Assembly (NCBI RefSeq): GCF_902729445.1
Contig: NZ_CACVCE010000004.1
Coordinates: 62,001 to 126,000, forward strand
Direction of reading: 5' to 3'
From: Magnetospirillum sp902729445
GTDB lineage: Bacteria > Pseudomonadota > Alphaproteobacteria > Rhodospirillales > Magnetospirillaceae
DNA: 64,000 nt
Made by a program: the position numbers and the translations under genes. Under the pieces are notes generated by a model, which did no database searches, was not told the DNA's origin, and saw nothing but the letters and a program-made list of their open reading frames with translations. Positions 41,588 to 50,494 of this stretch are shown here, piece by piece. Every line of letters starts with the position of its first letter. The first letter of the stretch is position 1.

Positions 41588-42769
41588 TTACGGCTTTTCC
41601 TGCATGTCGAACAGCCGCCGATGTTCGTCCAGCGCGAAGCGGTCGGTCATGCCGGCGATATAGTCGGCCACCACCCGGGCGGTCTTGGCGGTGCCCGGCC
41701 CGTCGGACAGGCGGCGCCATTCGGGCGGCAGGCATTCCGGTTCCGCATGCAGCAGATGAAACAGGTCCTTCACCACCCGGCGGCCCTTGCTGGTCATGCG
41801 GTTGACGGTGAAGTGGCGGTACATGTTGGGGAACAAAAACGCCTTCAACGCCCGGTCATTGGCCCGCATCTCGTCGGAGAAAGCCACCAATGGTTCGGGC
41901 AGGGCGCGCACATCGGCGGCCGTTTCCGGCTTGTGCTTGTCGATGCGCCGTCTGGTCTCGGCGATGCAGTCCAGGATCATCATGCCGATCATCCGGCGCA
42001 CCACCTCGTGGATATGCAAGGACAACTCGGCATCGGGGTATTCGGCGGCGACCGCCCGGAACACCGGCCCGACCAGCGGCACGTCGGCCAGGTCGCGAAT
42101 GGTGAACAGGCCGGCCCGCAAACCATCGTCGATGTCGTGGTTGTTATAGGCGATGTCGTCGGCCAGGGCCGCCACCTGGGCCTCGGCGCTGGCGAAGGTG
42201 GCCAGTTCCAAATCGTGGCGGGCGACATATTCGGTGATGGCGCCCGGCAGCACCTTGTCGGGCTTGACCGCCAGCGGCCCGGTCAAGGGGCCGTTATGCT
42301 TGACCAGTCCTTCCAGCGTCTCCCAGGTCAGGTTCAGGCCGTCGAACTCGACATAGCGGCGTTCCAGCTTGGTGACCACCCGCAGCGACTGGGCGTTGTG
42401 GTCGAAGCCGCCGAAATCGGCCAGCACCTCTTGCAGCGCGTCCTCGCCGGCATGGCCGAAAGGGGTGTGGCCCAGATCGTGGGCCAAAGCCAGCGATTCG
42501 GCCAGATCCTCGTCCAGGCCCAGGACGCGGGCGATGGAACGGGCGATCTGCGACACTTCCAGCGAATGGGTCAGGCGGGTGCGGAAATTGTCGCCCTCGT
42601 GATAGACGAAGACCTGGGTCTTGTATTGCAGGCGGCGGAAGGCGGCGGAATGGATGATGCGGTCGCGGTCGCGCTGGAACGGCGTGCGCGTGCTGCTTTC
42701 CGGTTCGGCATGCAGCCGCCCGCGCGAGGCGCCGGCCTGACAGGCATAGGGGGCGAGGAAGCTGTTCAT
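41588..42769 (-). CDS. dgt: dGTPase-like deoxynucleoside triphosphohydrolase
   Basis: A 393-residue HD-domain enzyme that splits dNTPs to nucleoside and triphosphate. The start SSTRTPFQRDRDRIIHSAAF and RRLQYKTQVF are typical of the type 2 family; the metal site is in RLTHSLEVSQIAR and ALAHDLGHTPFGHAGEDAL. It lies 81 bp upstream of argS on the same strand and is divergent from erpA. The substrate range is unknown. Confidence 0.93.
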   Translation of the reverse strand: MNSFLAPYACQAGASRGRLHAEPESSTRTPFQRDRDRIIHSAAFRRLQYKTQVFVYHEGDNFRTRLTHSLEVSQIARSIARVLGLDEDLAESLALAHDLGHTPFGHAGEDALQEVLADFGGFDHNAQSLRVVTKLERRYVEFDGLNLTWETLEGLVKHNGPLTGPLAVKPDKVLPGAITEYVARHDLELATFASAEAQVAALADDIAYNNHDIDDGLRAGLFTIRDLADVPLVGPVFRAVAAEYPDAELSLHIHEVVRRMIGMMILDCIAETRRRIDKHKPETAADVRALPEPLVAFSDEMRANDRALKAFLFPNMYRHFTVNRMTSKGRRVVKDLFHLLHAEPECLPPEWRRLSDGPGTAKTARVVADYIAGMTDRFALDEHRRLFDMQEKP

Positions 42770-42890
42770 GCCAGGACACTACAAGCGCGCATCGGCCCAT
42801 GCAACCGGTTGGACTTTACGGGGCGCATGCCCATTTGGTAGTTTTGGAACAATTCCGCATTCCGACACCGAATTCGAGGTCCGAAAATCC

Positions 42891-43220
42891 ATGTCCAACG
42901 TGTCCCTGACCATCAGCGCCGCCGAGCGCGTCCAGTCCCTGATCGCCATCGAAGGCAAGCCCAACCTGATGCTGCGTCTGGCGGTGTCGGGCGGCGGCTG
43001 CTCGGGCTTCCAGTACGGCATCACCCTTGACGACAAGGTCAATGACGACGACGTCGTCTCGGAACAGCACGGAGTCAAGCTGGTGGTCGATGAAACCTCG
43101 ATGAGCTTCCTGGACGGCACCGAGCTGGATTTCGTGGAAGACATGATGGGGGCCAGCTTCCAGTTCCGCAATCCCAACGCCACCTCGACCTGCGGCTGCG
43201 GCTCCAGCTTCTCGGCTTAA
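42891..43220 (+). CDS. erpA: Iron-sulfur cluster insertion protein ErpA
   Basis: A 109-residue A-type carrier that delivers Fe-S clusters to target enzymes. The three cluster cysteines are in SGGGCSGFQYG and TSTCGCGSSFSA, with the usual CGCG spacing. I chose the ATG at 42891, preceded by GAGGTCC. The 121-bp divergent region with dgt shows no promoter I would defend. It fits the Fe-S theme with ilvD and fpr, though they are not linked in an operon. Confidence 0.95.
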   Translation: MSNVSLTISAAERVQSLIAIEGKPNLMLRLAVSGGGCSGFQYGITLDDKVNDDDVVSEQHGVKLVVDETSMSFLDGTELDFVEDMMGASFQFRNPNATSTCGCGSSFSA

Positions 43221-43259
43221 GCGGGTCCCCTGGCTTTTTCCCGCAGGGTCATGTTATGG

Positions 43260-43282
43260 TGTGTCATCATGTTGGTGACACA
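43260..43282. promoter_or_regulatory. Operator-like inverted repeat before scpA
   Basis: TGTGTCA (43260-43266) and TGACACA (43276-43282) form a 7-bp perfect dyad with a 9-bp spacer. It is 16 bp before the scpA ATG and directly follows a TATGG possible -10. Confidence 0.35.
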
Positions 43283-43297
43283 AGATATAGCGTGATC

Positions 43298-44092
43298 ATG
43301 CAGGGCGACGTTTTCCAGGCCGACGAACACGGGCCGGCCGAGCAGCCGGGCGAACGGCTGCTGCTGGATCTCGACGGATTCGAGGGGCCGCTGGACGTTC
43401 TGCTGGCCCTGGCGCGCGAGCAGAAGGTCGATCTTGCCAAGCTGTCGATCCTGAAGCTGGCCGACCAATATCTGGAATTCGTCGCCCGCGTCCGCCAGCA
43501 TCATCTGGACCTGGCCGCCGAATATCTGGTGATGGCGGCGTGGCTGGCCTATCTGAAGTCGCGCCTGCTGCTGCCCGAACCCGAGCCCGAGCCGGGCGAG
43601 CAGCCGACCGCCGCCGAGATGGCGGAAATCCTGGCCTTCCGCCTGCGCCGGCTGGAAGCGATGCAAAGTGCCGGCACCGCCTTGATGGGCCGGCCGCAAC
43701 TGGGCCGGCATTTCTTCGCCCGCGGCGAACCGGAAGGAATCGAGGTGGTCACCCGCTCGCTGTACGACGTGCAATTGTTCGACCTGCTGAAGGCCTATGC
43801 CGACCATGTGGTGCGGACCTCGGTGCGCACGCTGCATATCGAGGCGCCCGATCTTTATTCGGTCGAGGACGCTTTGCGCCGGTTGGAGCGCATGCTGGGC
43901 CGCATGCCCGACTGGTCGGTGCTGTCGTCCTATCTGCCGGCCATCCTGGGCGACCCGTTGAAGATGAAGTCGGCCATCGCCTCGACCTTCATCGCCGCCC
44001 TGGAACTGGCCAAGCAGGGCCGGGTGCAGTTGCGCCAGGATGGCGGACCCTATTCGCCGATCTACATCAAGGCCGGCGGGGTGGCGGCATGA
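43298..44092 (+). CDS. scpA: Segregation and condensation protein A
   Basis: A 264-residue kleisin that bridges SMC heads in bacterial condensin. The N-terminal motif LDLDGFEGPLDVLLALAREQKVD and the following ILKLADQYLEFV are family hallmarks; the C-terminal winged helix spans about 195-264. The ATG at 43298 is used, since the upstream open stretch lies over the dyad at 43260. It overlaps scpB by 4 bp (ATGA). smc itself is not in the window. Confidence 0.94.
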   Translation: MQGDVFQADEHGPAEQPGERLLLDLDGFEGPLDVLLALAREQKVDLAKLSILKLADQYLEFVARVRQHHLDLAAEYLVMAAWLAYLKSRLLLPEPEPEPGEQPTAAEMAEILAFRLRRLEAMQSAGTALMGRPQLGRHFFARGEPEGIEVVTRSLYDVQLFDLLKAYADHVVRTSVRTLHIEAPDLYSVEDALRRLERMLGRMPDWSVLSSYLPAILGDPLKMKSAIASTFIAALELAKQGRVQLRQDGGPYSPIYIKAGGVAA

Positions 44093-44748
44093 CCGATCCC
44101 GATCACATCCGCCTGGTCGAGGCCCTGCTGTTCGCCAGCCACCAGCCGTTGGACGAGCGGACCCTGGCCGACAATCTGCCACCCGATACCGATGTCGCCG
44201 CCATATTGGTTGATTTGCAGCAAGATTATGCAAGTCGCGGCGTCAATCTGGTGTGTCGGGGCGGAAAATGGGCGTTTCGCACCGCCGACGACCTGGCCGG
44301 CCGCCTGGCGGTCGAGCAGGTCCAGGCCCGCCGCCTGTCGCGCGCCGCCATCGAGGTGCTGGCGATCATCGCCTACAACCAGCCGATCACCCGCGCCGAG
44401 ATCGAGGAGGTGCGCGGTGTCGCCCTGTCCAAGGGCACGCTGGACCTGTTGTTCGAGGCCGGCTGGATCAGGCCGCGCGGCCGGCGGCGCTCGCCCGGCA
44501 AGCCGCTTCTGTGGGGGACCTCGGACGGCTTTTTGGATCAGTTCGGTCTGGAAAGCCTGGACGATCTGCCGTCCTTGAAGGAACTGAAGGCCGCCGGCCT
44601 GCTTGATGCCCGCCCGGCCGCCGACGCCTATGGCAATCGCGCCGTCGATGGCCTGATCCCTGTCGATACCGACGAGGACGAAGCCGAGCCCGAACTGGAC
44701 CTGCTGGACAGCGAGGACGATGACGAGGTGTTGGGCCTGGCGGAGTAG
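44089..44748 (+). CDS. scpB: Segregation and condensation protein B
   Basis: A 219-residue double winged-helix protein that binds ScpA as a dimer. It starts MTDPDHIRLVEALLFASHQP and has the family segment LSRAAIEVLAIIAYNQPITRAEIEEVRGV. The last 35 residues are highly acidic (DTDEDEAEPELDLLDSEDDDE). The start overlaps scpA. The iron ABC operon begins 93 bp downstream. Confidence 0.94.
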   Translation: MTDPDHIRLVEALLFASHQPLDERTLADNLPPDTDVAAILVDLQQDYASRGVNLVCRGGKWAFRTADDLAGRLAVEQVQARRLSRAAIEVLAIIAYNQPITRAEIEEVRGVALSKGTLDLLFEAGWIRPRGRRRSPGKPLLWGTSDGFLDQFGLESLDDLPSLKELKAAGLLDARPAADAYGNRAVDGLIPVDTDEDEAEPELDLLDSEDDDEVLGLAE

Positions 44749-44762
44749 GGGGCAATCCGGCG

Positions 44763-44792
44763 TTGCCAATTGCGAGTGATTGGCAATATCCT
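44763..44792 (+). promoter_or_regulatory. Promoter of the iron ABC operon with Fur-like box
   Basis: TTGCCA (44763-44768), an 18-bp spacer and TATCCT (44787-44792). The spacer holds TTGCGAGTGATT, the motif also found in the fpr promoter. The dyad TTGCCAAT (44763-44770) / ATTGGCAA (44779-44786) is perfect over 8 bp. Confidence 0.5.
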
Positions 44793-44841
44793 GGCCAAGC
44801 CCGCATGATCCGTGGGGGCATCTTCCTGCTTCGACGGACCG

Positions 44842-46512
44842 ATGGCCGATCTCGACCTTGCCGAAACCTTCCATGATCCCGTCGCGCCGGTGCCGACCGC
44901 GCCGGCCCGGCGCTTTTCCGGCTGGAGTGCGGCGTCGCTGGTGATCGCCATCCTGGTCGGTGCGCCGGTTCTGGTGGTGGCCGGGCATCTGTTCGCGCCC
45001 TCGGGCGAGGTATGGGCCCATCTGGCCGCCACGGTGCTGGCCGATTACATCGTCAATTCCCTGTGGCTGATGGTCGGCGTCGGCGCCGGGGTGACCTTCG
45101 GCGGCGTCGGTGTCGCCTGGCTGGTGACCATGTGCCGCTTCCCCGGTTCGCGCATGCTGGAATGGGCGCTGCTGCTGCCGATGGCCATGCCGGCTTATGT
45201 GGTGGCCTACACCTATACCGGCCTGTTGGATTACGCCGGTCCGGTGCAGTCGGGTTTGCGGGCCGTGTTCGGCTGGTCGTCGGCCCGTGATTATTGGTTC
45301 CCCGAAATCCGCTCGCTGGGGGGCGCCATCTGGGTGATGACCATGGTGCTGTACCCCTATGTCTACATGCTGGCGCGTGCGGCTTTCCTGGAACAGTCGG
45401 TCTGCGTGCTGGAAGCCAGCCGCACCCTGGGGCGCAGCCCGTGGCGGGCTTTCCGCGAGGTGGCGCTGCCGCTGGCGCGTCCGGCCATCGCCGCCGGGGT
45501 GGCGCTGGCCCTGATGGAAACCCTGAACGATTTCGGCACCGTCCATTATTTCGCCGTCGATACCTTCACCACCGGCATCTACCGCACCTGGCTGGGCCTG
45601 GGCCAGCCGGCAGTGGCCGCGCAGCTGGGGGCGGTCTTGATGGTGTTCGTGCTGGGGCTGGTGCTGGTGGAACGGATGTCGCGCGGCGCCGGGCGCACCC
45701 ACCACACCACCAGCCGCTGGCGCACGCTGCCGCGCTTTCGCCTGAAAGGCCTGCGCGCCCTGGCCGCGCAAATCTTCTGTTGCGCGCCGCTGCTGCTGGG
45801 TTTCCTGGTTCCGGCCGCCACCCTGGCCGCCTGGTCGTGGGAGGTCGGGGCCGACCAGGTGTTCGCTGCCGACTTCGCCGGCCTGGTGACCAACAGTTTC
45901 ATCCTGGCCGCCGTGGCGGCGGGGGCTGCGGTGCTGGTGGCGGTGGTGCTGGGGTACGCCCAGCGCCTTGATCCGTCGGGCCTGAACCTTGGCGCGGTGC
46001 GGCTGGCCAGCCTGGGCTATGCCGTGCCGGGATCGGTAATCGCGGTGGGAACCCTGGTGGCGCTGGGCTTTGTCAATCAGGTTGTCGGATTGATGCTGAT
46101 CGGCAGCGTCGCCGCCCTGGTCTATGCCTATCTGGTCCGTTTCCTGGCGGTGTCGTTCAATGCGGTCGAGGCCTCGCTGGGCAAGGTCACCGCCTCGATC
46201 GAGGCGGCGTCGCGCACCCTGGGCAAAGGCCCGTTCGCCACCTTGTGGCGGGTCCATGTGCCGATCATCCGGGGCTCGCTGCTGTCGGCGGCGCTTCTGG
46301 TGTTCGTCGATGTCATGAAGGAATTGCCGGCCACCTTGATCATGCGCCCGTTCAATTTCGACACGCTGGCGGTCCGAGCCTTTTCGCTGGCCTCGGACGA
46401 GCGCCTGGCCGATGCGGCGGCGCCGGCCTTGGCCATTGTGCTGGTCGGCCTGGTGCCGGTCATCGGTTTAAGCCGCGCCATCGCCCGTTCGCGCCCCGGA
46501 GGAGGAGAATGA
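44842..46512 (+). CDS. fbpB: Iron(III)-type ABC transporter, double permease
   Basis: A 556-residue inner-membrane protein built from two fused permease halves with about 12 helices. Each half has an EAA loop: EASRTLGRSPWRAFREVALP (about residue 195) and EAASRTLGKGPFATLWRVHV (about 455), where the ATPase docks. This is the FbpB/SfuB/AfuB layout for Fe3+ uptake. The ATG at 44842 is preferred to a GTG 30 nt upstream. It overlaps the ATPase gene by 4 bp. No FbpA-type binding protein is adjacent. Iron as substrate is inferred from family and promoter. Confidence 0.88.
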   Translation: MADLDLAETFHDPVAPVPTAPARRFSGWSAASLVIAILVGAPVLVVAGHLFAPSGEVWAHLAATVLADYIVNSLWLMVGVGAGVTFGGVGVAWLVTMCRFPGSRMLEWALLLPMAMPAYVVAYTYTGLLDYAGPVQSGLRAVFGWSSARDYWFPEIRSLGGAIWVMTMVLYPYVYMLARAAFLEQSVCVLEASRTLGRSPWRAFREVALPLARPAIAAGVALALMETLNDFGTVHYFAVDTFTTGIYRTWLGLGQPAVAAQLGAVLMVFVLGLVLVERMSRGAGRTHHTTSRWRTLPRFRLKGLRALAAQIFCCAPLLLGFLVPAATLAAWSWEVGADQVFAADFAGLVTNSFILAAVAAGAAVLVAVVLGYAQRLDPSGLNLGAVRLASLGYAVPGSVIAVGTLVALGFVNQVVGLMLIGSVAALVYAYLVRFLAVSFNAVEASLGKVTASIEAASRTLGKGPFATLWRVHVPIIRGSLLSAALLVFVDVMKELPATLIMRPFNFDTLAVRAFSLASDERLADAAAPALAIVLVGLVPVIGLSRAIARSRPGGGE

Positions 46513-47576
46513 CCGAAGGAACCGCCGAGACCTGCCCGGCCGGTCTGTATCTCGACGCCATCTCGCATTCCTATGGCGCCCAGCCGGTGGTGCAAGGGGT
46601 CACCCTGGCGGTGCCGCCCGGCCAGTTGGTGTGCCTGCTGGGGCCGTCGGGCTGCGGCAAGACCACCACCTTGCGCATCGCCGCCGGGCTGGAGCGGCCG
46701 TCCCGGGGCCGGGTGCTGCTGAACTGCCAGACGGTGTCGGGTGACGGGCTGCACCTGCCGCCCGAGGCCCGCAATGTCGGCTTCCTGTTCCAGGATTACG
46801 CCCTGTTTCCCCATCTGAACGTCGCCGCCAATGTCGCTTTCGGCCTGGACAAGATGGCCCGCGCCGAACGCGCCCAACGGGTGGTCGAGATGCTGCGCCA
46901 GGTCGGCATGGAATCCTATGCCGAGGCGTGGCCGCACCAATTGTCGGGCGGCCAGCAGCAGCGGGTCGCCCTGGCCCGCGCGCTCGCGCCCCGGCCGCGC
47001 CTGATGCTGCTGGACGAGCCGTTCTCCGGCCTGGACAAGCGCCTGCGCGATCAGGTCCGCGACGAGACCCTGCATGTTCTGAAATCGTCGGGTGTCTCGA
47101 CCCTGATGGTGACCCACGACCCGGAAGAGGCGATGTTCATGGCCGATTCCATCGCCCTGATGAAGGATGGAAGGGTGGTCCAGATGGGCACGCCCGAGGA
47201 ATTGTACCTGAACCCGGAGACGCCGTTCGTCGCCTCGTTCTTCGGCGAGGTCAACCTGATCCCGGTGACGGTCAGGAACGGCGCCGTCGAGACGCCCTTC
47301 GGCCCGGTGGCGGCGCCCGATCTGGGCGAGGGCGCCCCGGCCGAGTTGCTGATCCGCCCCGAAGGCCTGACCCTGGTCCCCGACAGCGCCGGCATTGCCG
47401 AGGTGCTGGCGTCTCGCATGCTGGGCCGGGTGTCGCTGATCCACCTGAGGGCCGGCGGGCTGCACCTGCATGCCCGCGTGCCCGGTCGTTTCATGCCGGC
47501 CGAGGGCACCAGGCTGGCGGTCCGCCTGGATCACAGCCAGGCCCACGTCTACGCCGCCGAGCCGGGAAATTCTTAA
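46509..47576 (+). CDS. fbpC: Iron(III)-type ABC transporter ATPase
   Basis: A 355-residue ABC ATPase with a C-terminal TOBE/OB regulatory domain (about 235-355). Walker A is GPSGCGKTTTLR, the Q-loop FQDYALFPHL, the signature LSGGQQQRVALARAL, Walker B LMLLDEPFSGLD and the H-loop MVTHDPEEA, all intact. It is coupled to the permease gene by an ATGA overlap. FbpC fits best; a thiamine or putrescine importer of the same family is possible. Confidence 0.9.
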   Translation: MTEGTAETCPAGLYLDAISHSYGAQPVVQGVTLAVPPGQLVCLLGPSGCGKTTTLRIAAGLERPSRGRVLLNCQTVSGDGLHLPPEARNVGFLFQDYALFPHLNVAANVAFGLDKMARAERAQRVVEMLRQVGMESYAEAWPHQLSGGQQQRVALARALAPRPRLMLLDEPFSGLDKRLRDQVRDETLHVLKSSGVSTLMVTHDPEEAMFMADSIALMKDGRVVQMGTPEELYLNPETPFVASFFGEVNLIPVTVRNGAVETPFGPVAAPDLGEGAPAELLIRPEGLTLVPDSAGIAEVLASRMLGRVSLIHLRAGGLHLHARVPGRFMPAEGTRLAVRLDHSQAHVYAAEPGNS

Positions 47577-47657
47577 GGGGGCGGTTGCTCTTGGCCCGCT
47601 CATCTGCGATGATCCGCGCCCACACCTTTTTCACCCTTGGCCTGGGAGATACGTTTC

Positions 47658-47897
47658 ATGGGTAGCTTCAGCATCTGGCACTGGCTGATCGTGCTGGTCA
47701 TCGTGCTGCTGCTGTTCGGCGCGGGCAAGATTCCGAAGCTGATGGGCGACATGGCGAAGGGCGTCAAGGCCTTCAAGAAGGGCTTGAACGAGGACGAGGA
47801 CGGTGCCGCGACGCCGGCCGCGCCCGCTGCCGGCTCGCCGCAGATCGACGGACAGGCCCAGCCGAAGCCGGCCGAAAAGGAACCGGCCAAGCACTAG
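47658..47897 (+). CDS. tatA: Twin-arginine translocase subunit TatA
   Basis: A 79-residue protein with one N-terminal helix (IWHWLIVLVIVLLLFGAGKI), a glycine hinge (FGAGKIP), the amphipathic helix KLMGDMAKGVKAFKKGL and an acidic/Pro-rich tail. It forms the size-variable pore that lets folded proteins cross. I chose the ATG at 47658, which has GGGAG upstream. tatB and tatC follow. Confidence 0.95.
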   Translation: MGSFSIWHWLIVLVIVLLLFGAGKIPKLMGDMAKGVKAFKKGLNEDEDGAATPAAPAAGSPQIDGQAQPKPAEKEPAKH

Positions 47898-47942
47898 GTT
47901 CGGCGTCACGCCGGGCTTGTCGCCGCTGGGGGACCATCGCGC

Positions 47943-48317
47943 ATGTTCGATGTCGGTTGGGATGAGATGGCTTTGGTGGCCGTGGTGGCGTTGATCGTCA
48001 TCGGCCCGAAAGACTTGCCCGCCGTGTTGCGGCAGATGGGGATGTGGACCCGCAAGGCCCGCGAATTGGCCGGCGAGTTCCAGCGCGGCGTCGATGACAT
48101 GGTGCGCGAGACCGAAATCTCGGACTTGAAGGCCCAGGTCGAGAAGGCCACCGATCCCAACGCGCTTCGCCGCGAGATCGAAAAGACCATCGACCCGACC
48201 GGCGACATCGCCAAAAGCCTGGAAGCGCCCAGCCTGCCGTCGCTTGACGCGGCCCCCACCCAGCCCGAGCCCACGGCCGCCCCGGTCGAAACCCCGTCAA
48301 GGCCGCCCGCGCCGTGA
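47943..48317 (+). CDS. tatB: Twin-arginine translocase subunit TatB
   Basis: A 124-residue protein that starts MFDVGWDEMALVAVVALIVI, with the TatB-specific Glu in the helix and GPKDLPAVLRQMG in the hinge and amphipathic helix. A Pro-rich tail follows. With TatC it forms the receptor for Tat signal peptides such as that of DctP in this window. Its end overlaps tatC by 4 bp (GTGA). Confidence 0.95.
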   Translation: MFDVGWDEMALVAVVALIVIGPKDLPAVLRQMGMWTRKARELAGEFQRGVDDMVRETEISDLKAQVEKATDPNALRREIEKTIDPTGDIAKSLEAPSLPSLDAAPTQPEPTAAPVETPSRPPAP

Positions 48318-49135
48318 GCACCGACGACAAGACCATGCCCCTGCTCGAACATCTGGTCGAGCTGCGCCGCCGGCTGTTGTGGTCGGCGCTGGCCTTCATC
48401 GTCACCTTCGCGGTCTGCTTCTATTTCTCGGCCCATATCTACGCCTTCCTGATGGACCCTTACGCCTCGGTGGCGCTGGCCAAGGGCGGCATGCGCCGGC
48501 TGATCTATACCGCGCCGACCGAGGCCTTCTTCACCTATGTCAAGGTCTCGGCCTTCACGGCGGCGGTGATCTGCTTCCCGGTATGGGCCGGCCAATTGTG
48601 GGCCTTCGTGGCGCCCGGCCTTTACAAGAACGAGCGCCAGGCCTTCCTGCCGTTCCTGTTCGCGACGCCGGTGCTGTTCGCCATGGGCGCGGCCCTGGTG
48701 TACTTCCTGGTTCTGCCCATGCTGTACACCTATCTGCTGGGCTTCGAGAATCTGGTGCCGCAGGCCGATGAACTGCCGATCCAGCTGGAAGCCAAGGTCA
48801 GCGAATCGCTGTCCTTGATCATGACCCTGATCTTCGCCTTCGGCCTGGCCTTCCAGATGCCGGTGCTGCTGACCCTGCTGGCCCGCGTCGGCCTGGTCAC
48901 CGCCGCCGGCCTGGCGGAAAAGCGCCGTTTCGCCATCGTGGGCGTGTTCGTCTTCGCCGCCGTGGTGACGCCGCCCGACGTGGTCAGCCAATTGTCTTTG
49001 GCCATTCCGATGGTCATCTTGTACGAGGCCTCGATCATTTCGGCCCGCATGGCGGAAAAGAAGCGCGCCAAGGAAGACGAGGACGGCGAGGACGAGGAAG
49101 ACGAGCCGCCGCCCGAAACCGATTTCAACGGCTAG
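48314..49135 (+). CDS. tatC: Twin-arginine translocase subunit TatC
   Basis: A 273-residue, six-helix membrane protein that recognises the RR signal. The N-terminal motif MPLLEHLVELRRRLLWSAL and the later ADELPIQLEAKVSESLSL and VVTPPDVVSQ are family features. The last 25 residues are strongly acidic (KEDEDGEDEEDE). It starts at a GTG inside the tatB stop. Confidence 0.96.
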   Translation: MSTDDKTMPLLEHLVELRRRLLWSALAFIVTFAVCFYFSAHIYAFLMDPYASVALAKGGMRRLIYTAPTEAFFTYVKVSAFTAAVICFPVWAGQLWAFVAPGLYKNERQAFLPFLFATPVLFAMGAALVYFLVLPMLYTYLLGFENLVPQADELPIQLEAKVSESLSLIMTLIFAFGLAFQMPVLLTLLARVGLVTAAGLAEKRRFAIVGVFVFAAVVTPPDVVSQLSLAIPMVILYEASIISARMAEKKRAKEDEDGEDEEDEPPPETDFNG

Positions 49136-49136
49136 A

Positions 49137-49166
49137 GCGGCGCTTGAGCGGCCCGGCACGGGTCAG
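49137..49166. repeat. Intergenic GC-rich motif, copy 2
   Basis: About 30 bp (core TTGAGCGG-CCCGGCACGGG) nearly identical to 28059-28088. Here TTGAGC (49144-49149) also stands 18 bp before CATAAG, a plausible serS promoter. Confidence 0.4.
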
Positions 49167-49227
49167 ACATAAGACTCTCGACCGGCCGGGGGCAAGCCCC
49201 GGTATTTGCTGATGTGGATGGAATCCG

Positions 49228-50490
49228 ATGCACGATCTGAAGGCGATTCGCGATAATGGGGCGGCGTTCGATGCCGGCCTGGCCCGCCGGGGCCTGGAAG
49301 GCCGCAGCGCCCAAATTCTTCATCTCGATTCCGAGCGTCGCCAGGCCCAGACCCGCCTGCAGGAGATGCAGGCCCGGCGCAACGAGGCATCGAAGCAGAT
49401 CGGTCTGTTGAAGAAGCAGGGCGAGGACGCCTCGGGCGTGATGGCCGACATCGCCCGGTTGAAGGACGACATCACCCTTCTGGAGGCCCAGGACAAGTCT
49501 TTGGGCGAGGAAGTCGATACCCTGCTGGCCTCGTTGCCCAACCTGCCGGGCGCCGACGTGCCCGATGGTCCCGACGAGGACCACAATGTCGAAATCCGCC
49601 GCTGGGGCACGCCTGCCGCCTTCGATTTCAAGCCGCTGGAACATGATGCCATCGGCGAGACGCTGGGGCTGATGGATTTCGACGGCGCCGCCAAGCTGTC
49701 GGGTGCGCGCTTCGTGGTGCTGAAAGGGGCGCTGGCCCGGCTGGAACGCGCCCTGGCCTCGTTCATGCTGGACGTCCAGACCGGCGAGCACGGCTATACC
49801 GAAATGAGCCCGCCGACCCTGGTCAAGGATTCCGCCCTGTTCGGCACCGGCCAGTTGCCCAAGTTCGGCGACGATCTGTTCAAGACCTCGACCGGCCACT
49901 GGCTGATCCCCACCGCCGAGGTGCCGCTGACCAATCTGGTCGCCGACCAGATCCTGGACGAAGCCCAATTGCCGATCCGCATGACCGCGCTGACGCCGTG
50001 CTATCGCTCGGAAGCCGGCGCCGCCGGCAAGGACACCCGCGGCATGATCCGCCAGCATCAGTTCTGGAAGGTCGAGATGGTGTCGATCGCCCATCCCGAC
50101 CAGTCGGATGCCGAACACCAGCGCATGACCCAATGCGCCGAAACCATCCTGCAGCGCCTGGGCCTGCCCTATCGCACCATCGTCTTGTGCACCGGCGACA
50201 TGGGCTTTTCCGCCCAGAAGACCTTTGACATCGAAGTGTGGTTGCCGGGGCAGGGCCGCTACCGCGAGATTTCGTCCTGCTCGAATTGCGGCGACTTTCA
50301 GGCCCGGCGCATGAAGGCCCGCTTCCGTTCGGACAAGGGCAACCGTTTCGTCCACACCCTGAACGGCTCGGGCCTGGCGGTCGGCCGGACCCTGGTGGCG
50401 GTGCTGGAAAACTACCAGCAGGCCGACGGCCGCGTGCGGGTGCCCGATGTGTTGCGGCCCTATATGGGCGGTCTCGAGATCATCGGGTGA
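49228..50490 (+). CDS. serS: Seryl-tRNA synthetase
   Basis: A 420-residue class II synthetase. The N-terminal 110 residues form the long coiled-coil arm that reads the variable arm of tRNA-Ser. Motif 2 is in TPCYRSEAGAAGKDTRGM and RQHQFWKVEM, and motif 3 is in LNGSGLAVGRTLVAVLENY. Length is normal. surE begins 4 nt after its stop, so serS-surE-pcm form a unit. Confidence 0.96.
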   Translation: MHDLKAIRDNGAAFDAGLARRGLEGRSAQILHLDSERRQAQTRLQEMQARRNEASKQIGLLKKQGEDASGVMADIARLKDDITLLEAQDKSLGEEVDTLLASLPNLPGADVPDGPDEDHNVEIRRWGTPAAFDFKPLEHDAIGETLGLMDFDGAAKLSGARFVVLKGALARLERALASFMLDVQTGEHGYTEMSPPTLVKDSALFGTGQLPKFGDDLFKTSTGHWLIPTAEVPLTNLVADQILDEAQLPIRMTALTPCYRSEAGAAGKDTRGMIRQHQFWKVEMVSIAHPDQSDAEHQRMTQCAETILQRLGLPYRTIVLCTGDMGFSAQKTFDIEVWLPGQGRYREISSCSNCGDFQARRMKARFRSDKGNRFVHTLNGSGLAVGRTLVAVLENYQQADGRVRVPDVLRPYMGGLEIIG

Positions 50491-50494
50491 CGCC

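Noticed and set aside
39722..42841. A 1039-codon plus-strand open frame across argS and dgt
   Set aside because: Antisense to two conserved genes with intact motifs. Its length reflects third-position GC bias, not coding.
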